NCBI GenBank assembly: GCA_037178675.1
Contig: JAYMGJ010000095.1
Location: 1 to 49,972 of the forward strand
Direction: 5' to 3'
Length of the DNA: 49,972 nt
DNA from: Scleroderma bovista
Taxonomy: Eukaryota > Basidiomycota > Agaricomycetes > Boletales > Sclerodermataceae
The position numbers were made by a program, and so were the translations under genes. The notes under the pieces are model-generated. The model was not told the origin of the DNA. It searched no databases and saw nothing but the letters and a program-made list of their open reading frames with translations. Shown here one piece after another: positions 24,901-35,880 of this stretch (position 1 is the first letter of the stretch; each line of letters begins with the position of its first letter).

Positions 24901-25669
24901 CAAAATTGCCCAGTTCGTTTGGAACAACACGATTTCGGAGGTAACCACTGATTCACCGTTTGGAATCACCCGGAGTTATTCCCCTCGTATGGGTGTTGAG
25001 CCGGTCGACACAGTAGCCCCAGCGGCTAAGGACTTTGCCGCCATATTTAATAAAGTTGTTGAGTCTTCTGAGAAGGCAAAACGTAATATGAAGCTTCAGG
25101 CGGATAAGCATAGAAATCCCGCCCCGGACTATGTTGTAGGCCAACAAGTTTGGCTTTCTACGGACAACCTTCGTATGCTAAATCGTGCTTCTAAGAAGCT
25201 TACGGAGAAGTGGATTGGTCCCTATGAGGTCACTCGTGTAACCCCGAATGCGGTCGAGCTTAAGCTCCCGAAAACTCTTCGGATTCACCCGGTTGTGAAT
25301 GTTTCTCGAGTTAAACCTTATTTAGGTCCTCTTCCTGGACAGCCTGTGTCTCGGCCCGGTCCGATACATGTTTCTGAAGAACGCGATGAAGAGTACGAAG
25401 TGGACTATATAGTAGCCTCTCGTATTTATAAAAGACAGCTCCAGTATTTGGTACACTGGAAAGGGTACGAAGAACATGAGAGAACATGGGAGCCCTCATC
25501 AAATTTGAAGAATTCTCCTCTGGTAGTCGAGCGCTTTTACCGAGAAAACCCCTCTGCTCCTCGGAAGCTTCGTATGGCCCGAACGGACTTTGACTCGTTA
25601 TTTAGTCGTATCCCCGAAAACCTCACGGTTTGCGACGCTCAGTTCTGCAGTCTGGAATCCTGCACCTGA
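21891..25669 (+). CDS. pol: Chromovirus Pol: protease, reverse transcriptase, RNase H, integrase, chromodomain
   Basis: This polyprotein copies element RNA into DNA and integrates it. It has no ATG near its start. It is in the -1 frame to gag and its frame is already open across the slippery site, so it is made as Gag-Pol. Positions count from codon 21938. Protease motif DSGAT is near 152. Reverse transcriptase has LFTKMDLRWGYNNVRI and the catalytic YIDD near 487. RNase H has ETDASEFAVG near 637 and YTDHHNL. Integrase has the zinc-binding H-H-C-C module near 798-830, then the D, D, E residues in VTMDFTE, VVSDRGSVF and QTDGQTERLNRD. The C-terminal chromodomain (about 1153-1205) reads YEVDYIVASRIYKRQLQYLV, HWKGYEEHERTWEP. 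The frame is intact over 1243 codons. Chromodomains often steer integration to methylated-histone chromatin, which suits this repeat cluster. Confidence 0.96.
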
Positions 25670-25680
25670 GGGGGGAGTAG

Positions 25681-26051
25681 TGTTACGGTCCAACTTTTTA
25701 TCTTATCTAATCTGCGATTAGATAGCGTTTATCTTATCTTAGTGTACAGCCTCTATCTTATCTACCTAGTCTAGACCTGTACCTCGTGCTGTACACGCTG
25801 CCACCCTTGACATCATTACGCATAGCCTTAGCTCCACAGTGATGTCATTACATAGCCTTCCACCTGCACGTAGCCTCATGGATAGCCTCGCGTAGCCCTC
25901 GTGTATAGTAGTATATATACCGTGCAATCCAGCACCCAGAGGCTCCCCATTCGAGCTCATCTTGGGTTATTGCTCTAGATCCTCGCGTCCTATTTCCTCT
26001 CAGAGTCTCGCGTGTAGTTGGGTCTTAGGTGTTCTGCCTAGGGTCATCTCA
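25681..26051 (+). repeat. 3' LTR of the chromovirus
   Basis: It is 371 bp and follows the polypurine tract. It differs from the 5' LTR at 25692 (CA against CG) and 25726 (CG against TG). I see no other difference by eye. Confidence 0.95.
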
Positions 26052-26397
26052 TCATTGATTAGATGACTTATCAGACCTGCATGCAACCTGCTTACCACCT
26101 GTAAGCAGCCTGTATACAACCTGGAACACTGTATGTAGCCTAGTCCCTCACCTCATGTATGTCTTGTGGTAGCCATACCTACACCCTTGATGTCATACCA
26201 CTACCTACATACATGCTGTAGTCTCATGTATACCTCATGCCTGGTGCATGCTCTGTAGTATATGTACTGGTCAATCCAGCACCCTGGGGCTCTCTATTTG
26301 AGCTCTCTTTGGGGTTATTGCTCTAAACGCTCAATCCTATTCCCTCTCAGAGCTTGTGTGTGGTAGTTCTTTGGGCTTGTCCCTTAGGGTTGTCTCA
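26052..26397 (+). repeat. Diverged older LTR of the same gypsy family
   Basis: From about 26055 the order of motifs parallels the young LTR: GATTAGATGACTTATC, CTGTAGTATATGTACTGG, CAATCCAGCACCC, GAGCTC, GGTTATTGCTCTA, TCCTATT, CCTCTCAGAG. It ends TTGTCTCA at 26397. The expected TGTTACGG start is missing, so the young element replaced or deleted it. Confidence 0.75.
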
Positions 26398-26941
26398 CAA
26401 AGTCCTTCTTGATCATGCATACCAGACCCCAGGCAATATTGGTGGTGATGATGACAATGGTGCTGCTCCTGCTGATAATCTCCTGAAATCAAATGTTCCC
26501 TGAGATCTACATGCGCTCATTGGACAATGTACAGCAGTGCTGCACGCTCAGTTACATGCACATGGGGTTTACTATTGTCGGTCATTGACCCACATTGGTA
26601 ACTCCCTCATCTTATTCTATCCCTCTGGCAATTACACGTCATCACCTGTTCCAGGAAGTATCAAATATATCTATGAATCCAACAGATCTTGGCATTTTGC
26701 CGTCCAGCGACAACGACCATTATTAGCAAGTGGGGTGATCACCGCTGATCCCTTCGCCATATATCCACACTTCCCTGTGAAACTGTATTCTTCCGTTCTT
26801 GAGGACAGATTAGAGAGTGTCCAAGTGGGTTGGGTCACAAGCCACTACGCACGATGGGCCATTTCAAGCGAGCAAGTTGTGGTCCTTTCTTTGTGTAGGG
26901 TGAGAGAGACTACTATTATTGGTTTGCCTGAAGTGAACTAA
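26398..26941 (+). pseudogene. CACTA tnp2 transposase, C-terminal remnant
   Basis: This continues the gene interrupted at 19716. It carries IGGDDDNGAAPADNLLKSNV, a stop, then family C-terminal motifs GNSLILFYPSGNYTSSPVPG, SIKYIYESNRSWHFAVQRQ and FPVKLYSSVLEDRLESVQVG, ending near 26941. The catalytic middle of the protein between the two parts is missing. Insertion of the LTR elements was therefore accompanied by deletion. Confidence 0.75.
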
Positions 26942-27640
26942 TTTCACTTAATCTCACCTCCAGGATTAGGCTACACACACTATGGACTTGTATATGTACA
27001 TTGTGATTGGCATTGTTTTCAATGGGATGATGACTGAATGCCTTCAATGGGGTGATGCAACTAAGGAGAGTCGGGCAAGGAGAGTTGGGCAAGCGGTGGG
27101 TGATCATCGGGCAATTCATTTAGTCCATGGATACAACTTAACATTTATTACCACATTTTGTCCACAAACTTAATTTCTAATATGGGCCCTGTTGTTATTG
27201 TTTGTCAGTATTCAAAATTTGCATCTTTATTTTCTGCCAGGAAAGTTTGAAGTTTAGCCAAGGCACATACCTGAAGCCAATATGTGAAGCTTTCACACAT
27301 ATTCTGTCTGTGCCAAAATGTCTTGTTTGAGTCAACCTTTACACCAGGACAGCACGAGTGCCAACACATTAAGTTTCCTCCGATGTATATTACACTGACT
27401 ATACTTCAAGTAGCACCACCACAAAAATGTCAGATTAAATTTCCAATTTGCAATTCACATTTCTCACTACATTTACACCCGGCTCAAATTCTGCTAACCA
27501 TGTTGTGTGGGACCCTGTCGCAATATATGCTGTAAGCACTGTCAAATACTGTACTATTACAGTAATTACTGTAGGCACTGTCCCGAAATAAGGGATTTGC
27601 TGATGCAGTTAGATATGTCATACCCAGGACACTCCATCAT
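26942..27640. other. Intergenic, no supported gene
   Basis: AT-rich. A short degenerate palindromic patch around 27530-27590 (TACTGT..ACAGTA..TACTGT) is the only structure I see. Confidence 0.4.
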
Positions 27641-28018
27641 CACTTCAGTCAACCCCCATTTAGGACCTATTAGGTTTGTATATTTCTACAGATGTATCTA
27701 CCTATGAGGTCCTGACAGGTTGGAAATTCCCAGCTGCCCATGGAGATTCTCCATAGCCCTATTTTACATCATTGGAGAAATGTATTTATCCATAATTATT
27801 ATATTTATTTATTTATTTAGCAGGTGGCTGGGGTCCAAATTGGACTTTCTCCAGGGCTAAATAGGCCTTTCTTTGAGTGCATATGGGACTTTCTCCAGGA
27901 TTAAATGGGCCTTACTTTGGGTGCATATGAGACTTTCTCCAAGGCTAAATAGGCCTTACTTTGGGTGCATATGGGACTTTCTCCAGGTTAAACAGGCCTT
28001 TTGTTGAGTGAATATGAG
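27641..28018 (+). mobile_element. Partial element with foldback-type terminus and 44-bp tandem repeats
   Basis: The start CACTTCAGTCAACCCCC, then ACCTATTAGG, ACAGATGTAT and GGAAATTCCCAGC, match the terminus of the foldback element at 8663. From 27843 four tandem 44-bp units begin GACTTTCTCC and carry TAAATAGGCCTT and GTGCATATG (27843, 27887, 27931, 27975). No matching right terminus was found, so it is truncated or diverged. Confidence 0.65.
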
Positions 28019-28940
28019 GAATGTGTCAAGTCGAGGATTTCAATCCCATCTTCAAGTTTGATTGGAATCTTGGTGGCAGTGAATGCTTGGCTAGAGATGA
28101 GCTTCTTCCTGGTGCACGCTGAGTATGACTACAAAGAATAGAGGTGAAACCTCACTTGGTATGATTTCTGAAGGGAAATATTCAGTTTCAGACATGTAGG
28201 CTAAACATAATCTACTTACTGAGCTGCACAAAAACGAGCCTTTTCAAGCTGCTTTTCCTTTACTCTGGTGGAACTTTAGAAATGAATAAGCACCTACAAT
28301 TTTACTTACCCTGGCTTTGCAAGCCAGCGTTGAGTCACTTCCCATTGCTTACTAGACTGGCTGGACTTGGTTCTGGGTGAGTTGCACCCGCGTGCCATTG
28401 TGACCAGTACTTCTAATGCAAGTCAGCTGGCTAATCACAATTAAAAAAAATCATATCACCTGGGTGCAATGTAGTGATACTGGTAAACAACTGACAGCCA
28501 TATGAATCATTGAATGACCCATAATATATGATATGACAGATCTTGTGCAATCTGGATGCTTCCAGTGATCAATCTCATATCTAAGAAATATTGCGCTGTC
28601 AAACTCACCTGTCATTATGGTCAGGCTGCAGCCCAAAAACTGGAGTTCGGAATAGTGGATGGGCATGTAGAGAGGCGGGCGGTGTTGGAAGTTGGTAAAC
28701 TTTGGTCTTGTGTCGCAGTGTTGGTAAGCCTCAGCATGCATGCATCACACATCACAGCACTCACTGTGACCTTCTAATAATCAAAAATTAGCTGTGTGAA
28801 CCAGTCAGCTTCCTCAAGAACATTTGATCTTGGTGCCATATTCACCATCTCGGATGGTCCTTTACACTTGACCTTTGCACGTATTTGGACAAGTGATGCT
28901 GGTAAGTTATTGCTGTCAACTTTTCTCTGGACAGTCAGGC
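28019..28940. other. Intergenic, no supported gene
   Basis: Several small open frames on both strands lack recognisable domains or splice structure. The stretch ends at LTR copy 2. Confidence 0.4.
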
Positions 28941-30175
28941 TGTCAGGACCGGTTCTCCTCGACGATCTTACTAGGAGGTCCAGAGGTGCAGGGAACTAAT
29001 GAGGAGGTAAGTCCAGACACTAGTAGGTGCTAGTTAGTGCGGAGAGTCAAGTCCAGGTCAAATGAACGAAGTCCGGGCACTAGAGGAGCACAGGGAGTAA
29101 GTCCGGGTTTTTGCGGAGTAAGTCCAGACCGCGGGAAAGTGGTCCGGAGTTGAGCGCAGCTTGTCTGGAGTGAAGGACATCCCAGAGGTGGGATAAGTCC
29201 TGAGAGGTCTAGTGTCGAGTCTGGGACAGAGGTGGCTTTTGCCCTTGTGCAAGTAGGAGACTTGCTAGGATCGGACATAGGACCAAGGGGACGAGATAGG
29301 ATGGAGGCCGGAGTTGGCCGGAGTTCAGGAGAACAAGATGGGATTAGGAGAGCATGGTGGGTAGTACAGATTGGGGAGTATCTTAGTCGAGATTTGATCT
29401 AAGGATCTACTAGGCCGGAGTACAGTAGTTTATATAGTAAAGAGACTAGAGGTGAGTATATATGGTGACAAGTAAACACCCTAGTCGGGACAAGGGATGG
29501 AGCAGAAGCAGACAGGAAAATAAACCAGGGACAGGAAAATAAACCGGAGCGGAAGCAGACACGGGGAACTAGAGTTACAGGGACGACGGAGGAAAAGCAG
29601 GGACAAGGGAACTAGGTTGGAAGAGGACAGGTAAGGGTCAGAGGTGGACTTAACTAATGTTAAGTCCGGAGCGATGTCCAGGACCGGAGGAAGTGCATGA
29701 CCGGAGGAAGTGCACAACCGGAGGAAGTGCAAGAGCGGAGGGAGTGTGCGAGTGGAGGAAGGGCAGAGTAGCCGGAGGAAGGTCCGGAGTTGGACATGGA
29801 AATGTCCTAAGCCTTTGGTGGACCTGACAGAGGAAGCGGAGCAGGAGCAGGAGCAGAACTGAGCCGGAGTTGGATGTACCAGCTGGAGTTGGGCTACGTG
29901 GCAGACAAGGCTAAGGGAGTGGCCGGACTGAAACCGGAGTAGCGACTAGTGGTAGGTACAGGTCTGACATGGAGGAGTTAGACCGCAGATCTGTCTGTAG
30001 GAAGACAGGGGTTAGTCCTGAGGTGGAGATGGACGTAGTGACCGGAGTTGAGCTGGAGTGCAGCTATAGGGCTGGAGATGGCCAGACTAGATCCGGAGTT
30101 GCATCTATGCCTAAGGAGAGGTCAGGCGGGCCATGGTTAGACCGGAGTTGCGACTGGAAAAGTACGGATATGACA
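28941..30175 (-). mobile_element. LTR, family A, copy 2
   Basis: This is the reverse complement of the family at 7241, about 1235 bp, from TGTCAGGACC to GGATATGACA. No target duplication is visible: CAGGC precedes it and CAAAC follows. On its right side it directly abuts plus-strand copia coding sequence, while its own sense strand is minus. It is therefore not that element's LTR. The absence of copia sequence on its left implies a deletion or rearrangement. Confidence 0.85.
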
Positions 30176-30761
30176 CAAACCTGGCATGGTACACTGGGAA
30201 GCTGTAAAATGTATCTACAGGTATCTAGCAGGTACGAAGGGTCTAGCACTAACGTTTGGTGCCGGAAAGAAAGGTCTTGAAGGCTATACGGACGCAGATG
30301 GTGCCAGCCAGGAGCATCGCCACGCGATCTCCGGCTATGCCTACATACTGGATGGAGGAGCTGTCAGCTGGATGTCAAAGAAGCAGGAACTTGTCACCCT
30401 GTCAACGGCCGAAGCTGAATATGTTGCAGCCACGCACACCATGAAGGAAGGCGTCTGGCTCTGCCACCTCGTTGAGGAAGTTTTCCGACCACTTGCAAAC
30501 CTGACCATCCTCTACTGTGACAACCAGGCCACCATCGCACTCACTAAAGATGGAAGCTTTCACGCACGCACGAAACATATTGACATACGTTACCATTTCA
30601 TTTGCTTCATAGTCGACAGCAGCTCTTTTCTTTTAATCTACTGCCCCACTGCTAACATGACCACAGATACTCTTACTAAAGCTTTACCTAGTGTTAAGGT
30701 GAAGCATTTCGCAGCTGCTCTTGGACTACGTACCACTTCTGGGGGAGTGTTGACTAGATAA
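30176..30761 (+). pseudogene. Ty1/copia polyprotein fragment (RNase H)
   Basis: This is the C-terminal end of a copia Pol. It starts abruptly at the LTR junction with KPGMVHWEAVKCIYRYLAGT. RNase H residues are the D of GYTDADGASQ, the E of STAEAEYVAATHTM and the D of LYCDNQATIAL. It continues with HARTKHIDIRYHFI and ends in a stop at 30759-30761. A purine tract CTGGGGGAG near 30738 marks the expected start of its 3' LTR. Protease, integrase and reverse transcriptase are missing. Confidence 0.85.
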
Positions 30762-31299
30762 GTGTTCTGTATATGGTACCTACACATTACATAATCACAG
30801 TAGTACATTTTCCATTCTCCGACCTAGTGCCACCTCAGTGACTTACCAGTACACTGAGCTTATACCTGCATTAGAGGGATGGAGCGGAATGGAGACATGA
30901 GGCAGAACATGCCAGATACTGTCCCTGATGACGTCGGACCAGTCTGGGGGACCACTGGAGGGGGCAGGACCCTAACACGCAGCACTGTGGGCTGGAGAGC
31001 ATGCTAACAGGTGCAGGAATACGGATGGAGTGCGTGCATGGCTGTGCTGAGAGACAACTCAAAGCTGCTCTGAGTGACTGAAGTGCACGCAGGAAGAGAT
31101 ATAGAGAGTGCTGATGTGGGACCTTCACAGGGGGCTACAGAGCGCACAAGGCTGCACGTTGGAGAGCTAGTGGGCGCGAGCTGTGCGGGTGGCTGTGCTG
31201 AGTAGTGCGGATGAAGGCCAGGTGCACACTGAGCACACAGACACTCCTGCAGGTGACTGAAGGAGCTCAAGACATGGATGGAAGGCCATAGTAGCTCTG
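30762..31299. other. Non-coding, possibly remains of the copia 3' LTR
   Basis: TGTTGACTAGATAAG follows the purine tract and could be an LTR start, but no end was found. Repeated GCTGTGCTGAG and GTGCACGC strings occur at 31030-31230. Confidence 0.35.
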
Positions 31300-33713
31300 T
31301 GGAACTGATCGCATCGCAGCCCTACAGCTCAACTCTGGTCATGGTCGCACAGATATGCTCCTGCTAACTACGACCCTTGGTCTAGTCTGCATCCAGTCCT
31401 TACCACACTTGCCTGTCTACCCTGTCTTGATGTGAGTTCTCCATGTACTTGATATATCTCCTACCTTGTATCATTTTCACCAGACCTGATCTATTCCTTA
31501 CTCTGGTCGTCCTTTGTCTGCCATTAGGCTGTTTACTTGTCACCGTATATACTTGTCCCTAGTTTGCACTTAGTATAAGTACCCTGTAGATTATCCTGTA
31601 CACCTCACATCAGCAAACCAACCCTTCTGATTAGCCGAGCTGACAGCATTTGACAGCGCTTAGCCGCCCGCCCAGGCTGTCCGACTCTGCACCAGTCTGG
31701 CTCAGCCCATTATTCCTGGTACTACTAATAGTCACTCCATTGTATCAGTAGAGTAAAATAAATAAATTTATTAGAACTACTATGAATACAATACAAATAA
31801 CTACTAAGTACATATATTCAAATGGAGGGGATGGGGATGACGCTGGGGACGGGGTCATTGTCGTTGTTGTCATCGAGCAGGTGGCCATTGTCAGGGGCTG
31901 GTTGTCGTTGTCATTGTCGGGTCGTGACGACAATGCTCGTGGTGGGATGGTGACCACGTCATTGATGAGGTGGTGGGGTCGTCATCATCATCGTGACCCG
32001 ACGACAACACTGGCGGTGGAAATGGTGGCCATGTCATCGCTGGTGGATGCATTGTCGACACAGGCTGTGGTCGGTGCCATTGCTGGTAGCCGTTGTCGCT
32101 GTCGTCTGGTCGACAATGCTGTTGGGCGGAGGATGACAGTGGGGATGGGGATGGGGGAGATTGCGTCATCACCGTTGATGCTGGGGATGGTGACGAGGGT
32201 AGTCATCGTCGTCATCATGGGTGGCCACATCGACGATGCTGGGGATGTGGGTGGTCGTGTTGTCGCTGGGGATCGTCATCGTCATCGGACGATGCTGGGG
32301 ATGATGGCAGGGGGGGTGCTGGTGGTGAGATGGTGGTGGTCACATCATCACTGGTGGCCACATTGTTGTGGTCGTGGTTGGTGCTGTTGCTGGGAGCTGT
32401 TGTCGTCGTGTTGGTGATGGCCGCCGTCATCGTCGCCGATGGTGGTGGTTGTGTCAATGACGCTTGTGGTGGTGGTTGGTGTCGTTGCTGTCGTCCACCA
32501 TCCATGGTGGGGTCACCATCGCCATCACTGATGGTGGTGGTCGTGTCGATGACGGTGGTGGTGGTGATGGAGGGGGGAGGTATGTAGTGAAGTGGTAAAT
32601 ATGATTAGGAAATATTGGTAGTTGAATATGCTGATATAATTATGCACAAACACATGCACACACACACTTCAAAAATTTCTTGAAGTCCCCCATCCTTATT
32701 CTCTCCATCTTCCACCACACCACACATTGACCACCACCTGACAGCCACCACCACTGTTGATGATGACGCGACCACCAGCACCACCAACGATGTGACCACC
32801 ACCACCAGCACAACAACATGACTGCCACCACCGTCAACCACGATGTGACCACCACTGGTGTTGATGGCAACAACCACCACCACCACCAGCGTCACTGATG
32901 ATGCCACCACCACCACCACCACCACCAGCATGACAACACGATGATGACCACCATTGACCATGACGACAACTGTGCCACCAGCATTGACCAGATGCGACCA
33001 CCACCAGCGTCAACCACAATGACCGCACCACCAGCATCAACCACGATGCAACCACCACCGGCATCAACCACGACCACCACGACCACCACCAGCGTCAACT
33101 ACGACCACCCCACCACTGGTGATGGTGACAATGACCACTCAACGCGACCACCTGTGTTGTCGACATGGCCACCATCAGCAATGATGGCCACCCCACCACC
33201 GTTGTCGACGACATGATTACTACCCACCCCCCATCTGTGTCGATGCCCCTTAGTATATAATATTTAGTCTTTGTACTGTACATAATTAATATAAAATTGA
33301 TTAACTTGGACATGGAGTGAATTAAGATGGTTGAAAACTAAGTACAGGCAGTCAAGCTATTGGTCCTGTTGTACTTCTGGAGCAGTTTGGGACAGTCTGG
33401 GACAGCTGGAACAGCCTGGGACAAGTACTGGAACAGTCTGTCCAGTACTGTTTAGGGGAGGGTTGGTTTGCTGATGCAGTCTGAAATCAACCATAGTCTC
33501 TACTCCAGTTCTTGTCTGTCTCTGTCTCTGTCTCTGTCTCCTCTTGACCAGAACCTATGCAAGGGATCAACACTCGTTATCCTTAGTCGTTGAATCCAAG
33601 CGGTCACCAACTCCGGCCAGACTAACCTCTTGTCCAGCCCTCTGTCCTCTTCCTTCGTCCGTGTTCGTCCAGACTTGACCGGACCTCCTACCGGAGTAGA
33701 CCTGGACTTGACA
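31300..33713 (+). mobile_element. LTR, family B, copy 2, split by a TIR element
   Basis: Compared with the complete copy at 40408-41049, the 5' part lies at about 31300-31607 and the 3' part at 33477-33713, ending CTTGACA. The break falls in the string CCTCA/GTCTG. Its 5' end is missing or diverged. The 3' part holds a CTGTCT microsatellite at 33509-33540. Confidence 0.75.
31608..33476. mobile_element. Non-autonomous TIR element packed with mirror-image triplet arrays
   Basis: Inverted ends of 18 bp (CATCAGCAAACCAACCCT) sit at 31608-31625 and 33459-33476. A CA on each side fits a 2-bp target duplication in LTR family B. The interior left half (about 31820-32580) is GTGGTG/GTCGTC-rich on the plus strand. 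The right half (about 32690-33220) is CCACCA-rich. The halves can therefore base-pair into a long imperfect hairpin. No transposase is present. The long open frames on both strands are low-complexity artefacts. Confidence 0.75.
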
Positions 33714-33719
33714 ACTAGA

Positions 33720-34575
33720 CATTCCAACAACAGTGCAAAAGGTCTGGGCTCCATACGTGAAGAAATGAGGGTGGGATGTGAGCTCATCGTTGCTCACAGC
33801 GAGCACAACAGGCGGGAGGCAGCAGAGGCAATACTCTGACGTTGATTGGTGCCTGACTGAGATGACCCTAGGCAGAACACCAAGGACCCAACCACACGCT
33901 AAGGCTCTGAGAGTGATAGGATGCGAGTACTAGGGCAAAGACCCAAGATGAGCTCGAATGGAGAGCCTCTGGGTGCTGGATTGCACGGTATATATACTAC
34001 ACTACACGAGGGCTACACAAGGCTATCCATGAGGCCACGTACTGTGCTAAGCTATGCTAAGTGATGTCACAGTGGAGCTAAGGCTATGCGGGATGACATC
34101 AAGGGAGGCAGCGTGTACAGCACAAGGCGCAGGTCTAGACTAGGTAGATAAGATATGGCTGTACACTAAGATAAGATAAACACTATCTAATTGCAGATTA
34201 GATAAGATAAAAAGTTGGTCCGTTACACTGACCACTGTCAATGGGCACATGTGGTGTGATTGCTGCTGACAGGCTGAGTCAGCCTGTTCCGGTGCAGACT
34301 GTGCAGCAGCTGTCTATATTTGATTTGTAATTGCCCTCCTGTTTGCAAGTACTGGATACTTCAATCTACGTAGTGTAGTAGCTATTTTGTAGACCTATGT
34401 GTAATTATATGAACAATGCAAAAAACCCAGGGTCTGTAGGTGAAAAAATGGGGGCGGAACATGAGCTCATCATTGTGCACAACGAGCATGACAGGTGGGA
34501 GGCAGCGGAGGCAATACCCGACGTCAGTGCACCAACTGCCCTGTCAATGATCACGTGTGTGGTGATTGATTCTGA
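33720..34575 (+). repeat. Direct repeat pair, one copy carrying a solo LTR
   Basis: The segment near 33728-33837 (CAACAGTGCAAAAGG.., GAGCTCATCGTTGCTCACA.., GGGAGGCAGCAGAGGCAATA) recurs near 34408-34520 (AACAATGCAAAAAACC.., GAGCTCATCATTGTGCACA.., GGGAGGCAGCGGAGGCAATA). The first copy continues after the LTR into a CACTGTCAATG..CACATGTGGTGTGATTG block, which matches TGTCAATGATCACG..TGGTGATTG in the second copy. No coding function recognised. Confidence 0.65.
33858..34227 (-). mobile_element. Solo LTR of the gypsy chromovirus family
   Basis: This is the reverse complement of the chromovirus LTR, 370 bp, with the perfect 5-bp duplication CTGAC at 33853-33857 and 34228-34232. It is more diverged than the pair at 19.7/25.7 kb (for example it starts TGTAACGG), so it is older. 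Confidence 0.9.
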
Positions 34576-35580
34576 GCAGAGCGTGCTATTTTACATGATA
34601 AGTTTACCTACTATTGAAGAGGTATTGGAGGAGGCTCTACACTGCTCTATCTACCATGTCTTAGAGGTGCAAACATTACTCGATAACAAGTCTAATTAGT
34701 ATACTAAATGTGGGAGTCACAGGTGCTACTAATTTTACTTTTCGGCTTTTGTGCCTTTTGGAGCTTGGGTGACTTTCTGTGAGCTTCTAATCCAAGATTA
34801 TAATAAATTGGAACTTGAAACCTGCGCTCGATATGATATGAATAAACCATAGCACAAGTTGAGAATATAGTATTATCCTATTTACATAACTCATCCAAGG
34901 ATGAACAAATTGAGTGGTTACAGCAAGCTGAAGGGGATGACAGACTCAGAGGAAGATCAATCATTGCAGTGCCAAGTGCTTCTGGCTCTTGCTGGCCCCG
35001 TCGTTACAGGCATAGAGCTGTCCGCCACTGAGCTACACAATTAAGCTCACAACCTGCGTTGCCTGTACCTCTGGGGCCGCTCTCAACTCTTATCAAATCC
35101 CTCGACTCACTGGCTACCAGTCGACTGGTGACGAGGCATACACTGGGCTGAAATTCTGGGATCTGTTTTGGCATAAGTCATTTGCACTGCAGCGCACGAG
35201 TCTTCATTGGCCAAGTACTTGCCACGCCAATGAGCCCATGCACCTGTGTAGGCCATGTTATACGGTCAGTGGACGATGACAATTGGCCGTGCTACACAGG
35301 CTGGCGGAAGTGAGGCTTATGACTGGGGCTTTCCTGTATCACATGGGTCAGCCACTGAAAGCATTGTCACCAAGTGACAATGGTGGGCCCATGGCTCTGT
35401 TGTCACCATGGGGTAGGGTGAAAGTCTTAAGCTGGACAAATGGGTGTCTTCATGAAAATACTTGGGCTGAGAGGAGTAGCATATCAATACAATAAGTGAG
35501 CCAGTGCACAATAGAGGCAGTACTGCATTGTGGTGGAAATCTGTCGGCAGCAATTACACCATAGTGAGCTGGTCAATCAG
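34576..35580. other. No supported gene
   Basis: A minus-strand string TAGCTCAGTGG near 35020 looks like a polymerase III A box, but no B box or cloverleaf follows. Nothing else is recognisable. Confidence 0.4.
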
Positions 35581-35639
35581 CATTGTGGCATGGTCAACAG
35601 TGTGGCACAGTCAACACTGCAGCATGGTCAAAATGCCGG

Positions 35640-35880
35640 CAAACTTGACTGTGGCCATGGCAAGACTGCAGCCACAGCACTACTGCGGCCACGGCAAGAC
35701 TGTGGCCATGACACTACTGCGGCCACGGCATGACTGTGGCCACAGCAAGACTGCAGCCACAGCAAGACTGCGGCCATGGCACTACTGCAGCCACGGCAAG
35801 ACTGTGGCCACAGCACTACTGCAGCCACAGCACTACTGCAGCCACAGCAAGACTTTGGCCACCGCACTACTGTGGCCATG
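35640..35880 (+). repeat. 17-bp minisatellite, left block
   Basis: Repeating AAGACTGCGGCCATGGC / ACTACTGCGGCCACGGC units, 17 bp each. Because 17 is not a multiple of three, several frames stay open, giving spurious long frames. The array is interrupted by LTR copy 3 and resumes at 37155. Confidence 0.9.

Larger units (their letters stand above)
19717..26051 (+). mobile_element. Complete Ty3/gypsy chromovirus LTR retrotransposon
   Basis: It has two 371-bp LTRs (19717-20087 and 25681-26051), an 810-bp leader, gag, pol and a polypurine tract GAGGGGGGAG just before the 3' LTR. Both frames are intact and the LTRs differ at only two positions, so it is young and may be active. I see no 5-bp target duplication: TCGAG precedes it and TCATT follows. 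That suggests deletion or recombination at the site. It lies inside the CACTA tnp2 gene and abuts a diverged LTR relic of the same family. Confidence 0.95.

Noticed and set aside
16684..28485. CACTA element ends (CACTACAACACTAAT and TGTAGTG)
   Set aside because: The matches are too short and no equal target duplication flanks them.
28941..30761. LTR copy 2 as the LTR of the copia fragment
   Set aside because: The LTR's promoter block is on the minus strand while the copia frame is on the plus strand, and no primer site lies between them.
31782..33216. Several long open frames on both strands
   Set aside because: Low-complexity GTG/CAC triplet DNA gives open frames in several phases. No domain is present.
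34990..35045. Possible tRNA or SINE head (TAGCTCAGTGG on the minus strand)
   Set aside because: Only an A-box-like string is present. No B box, anticodon arm or acceptor pairing was found.
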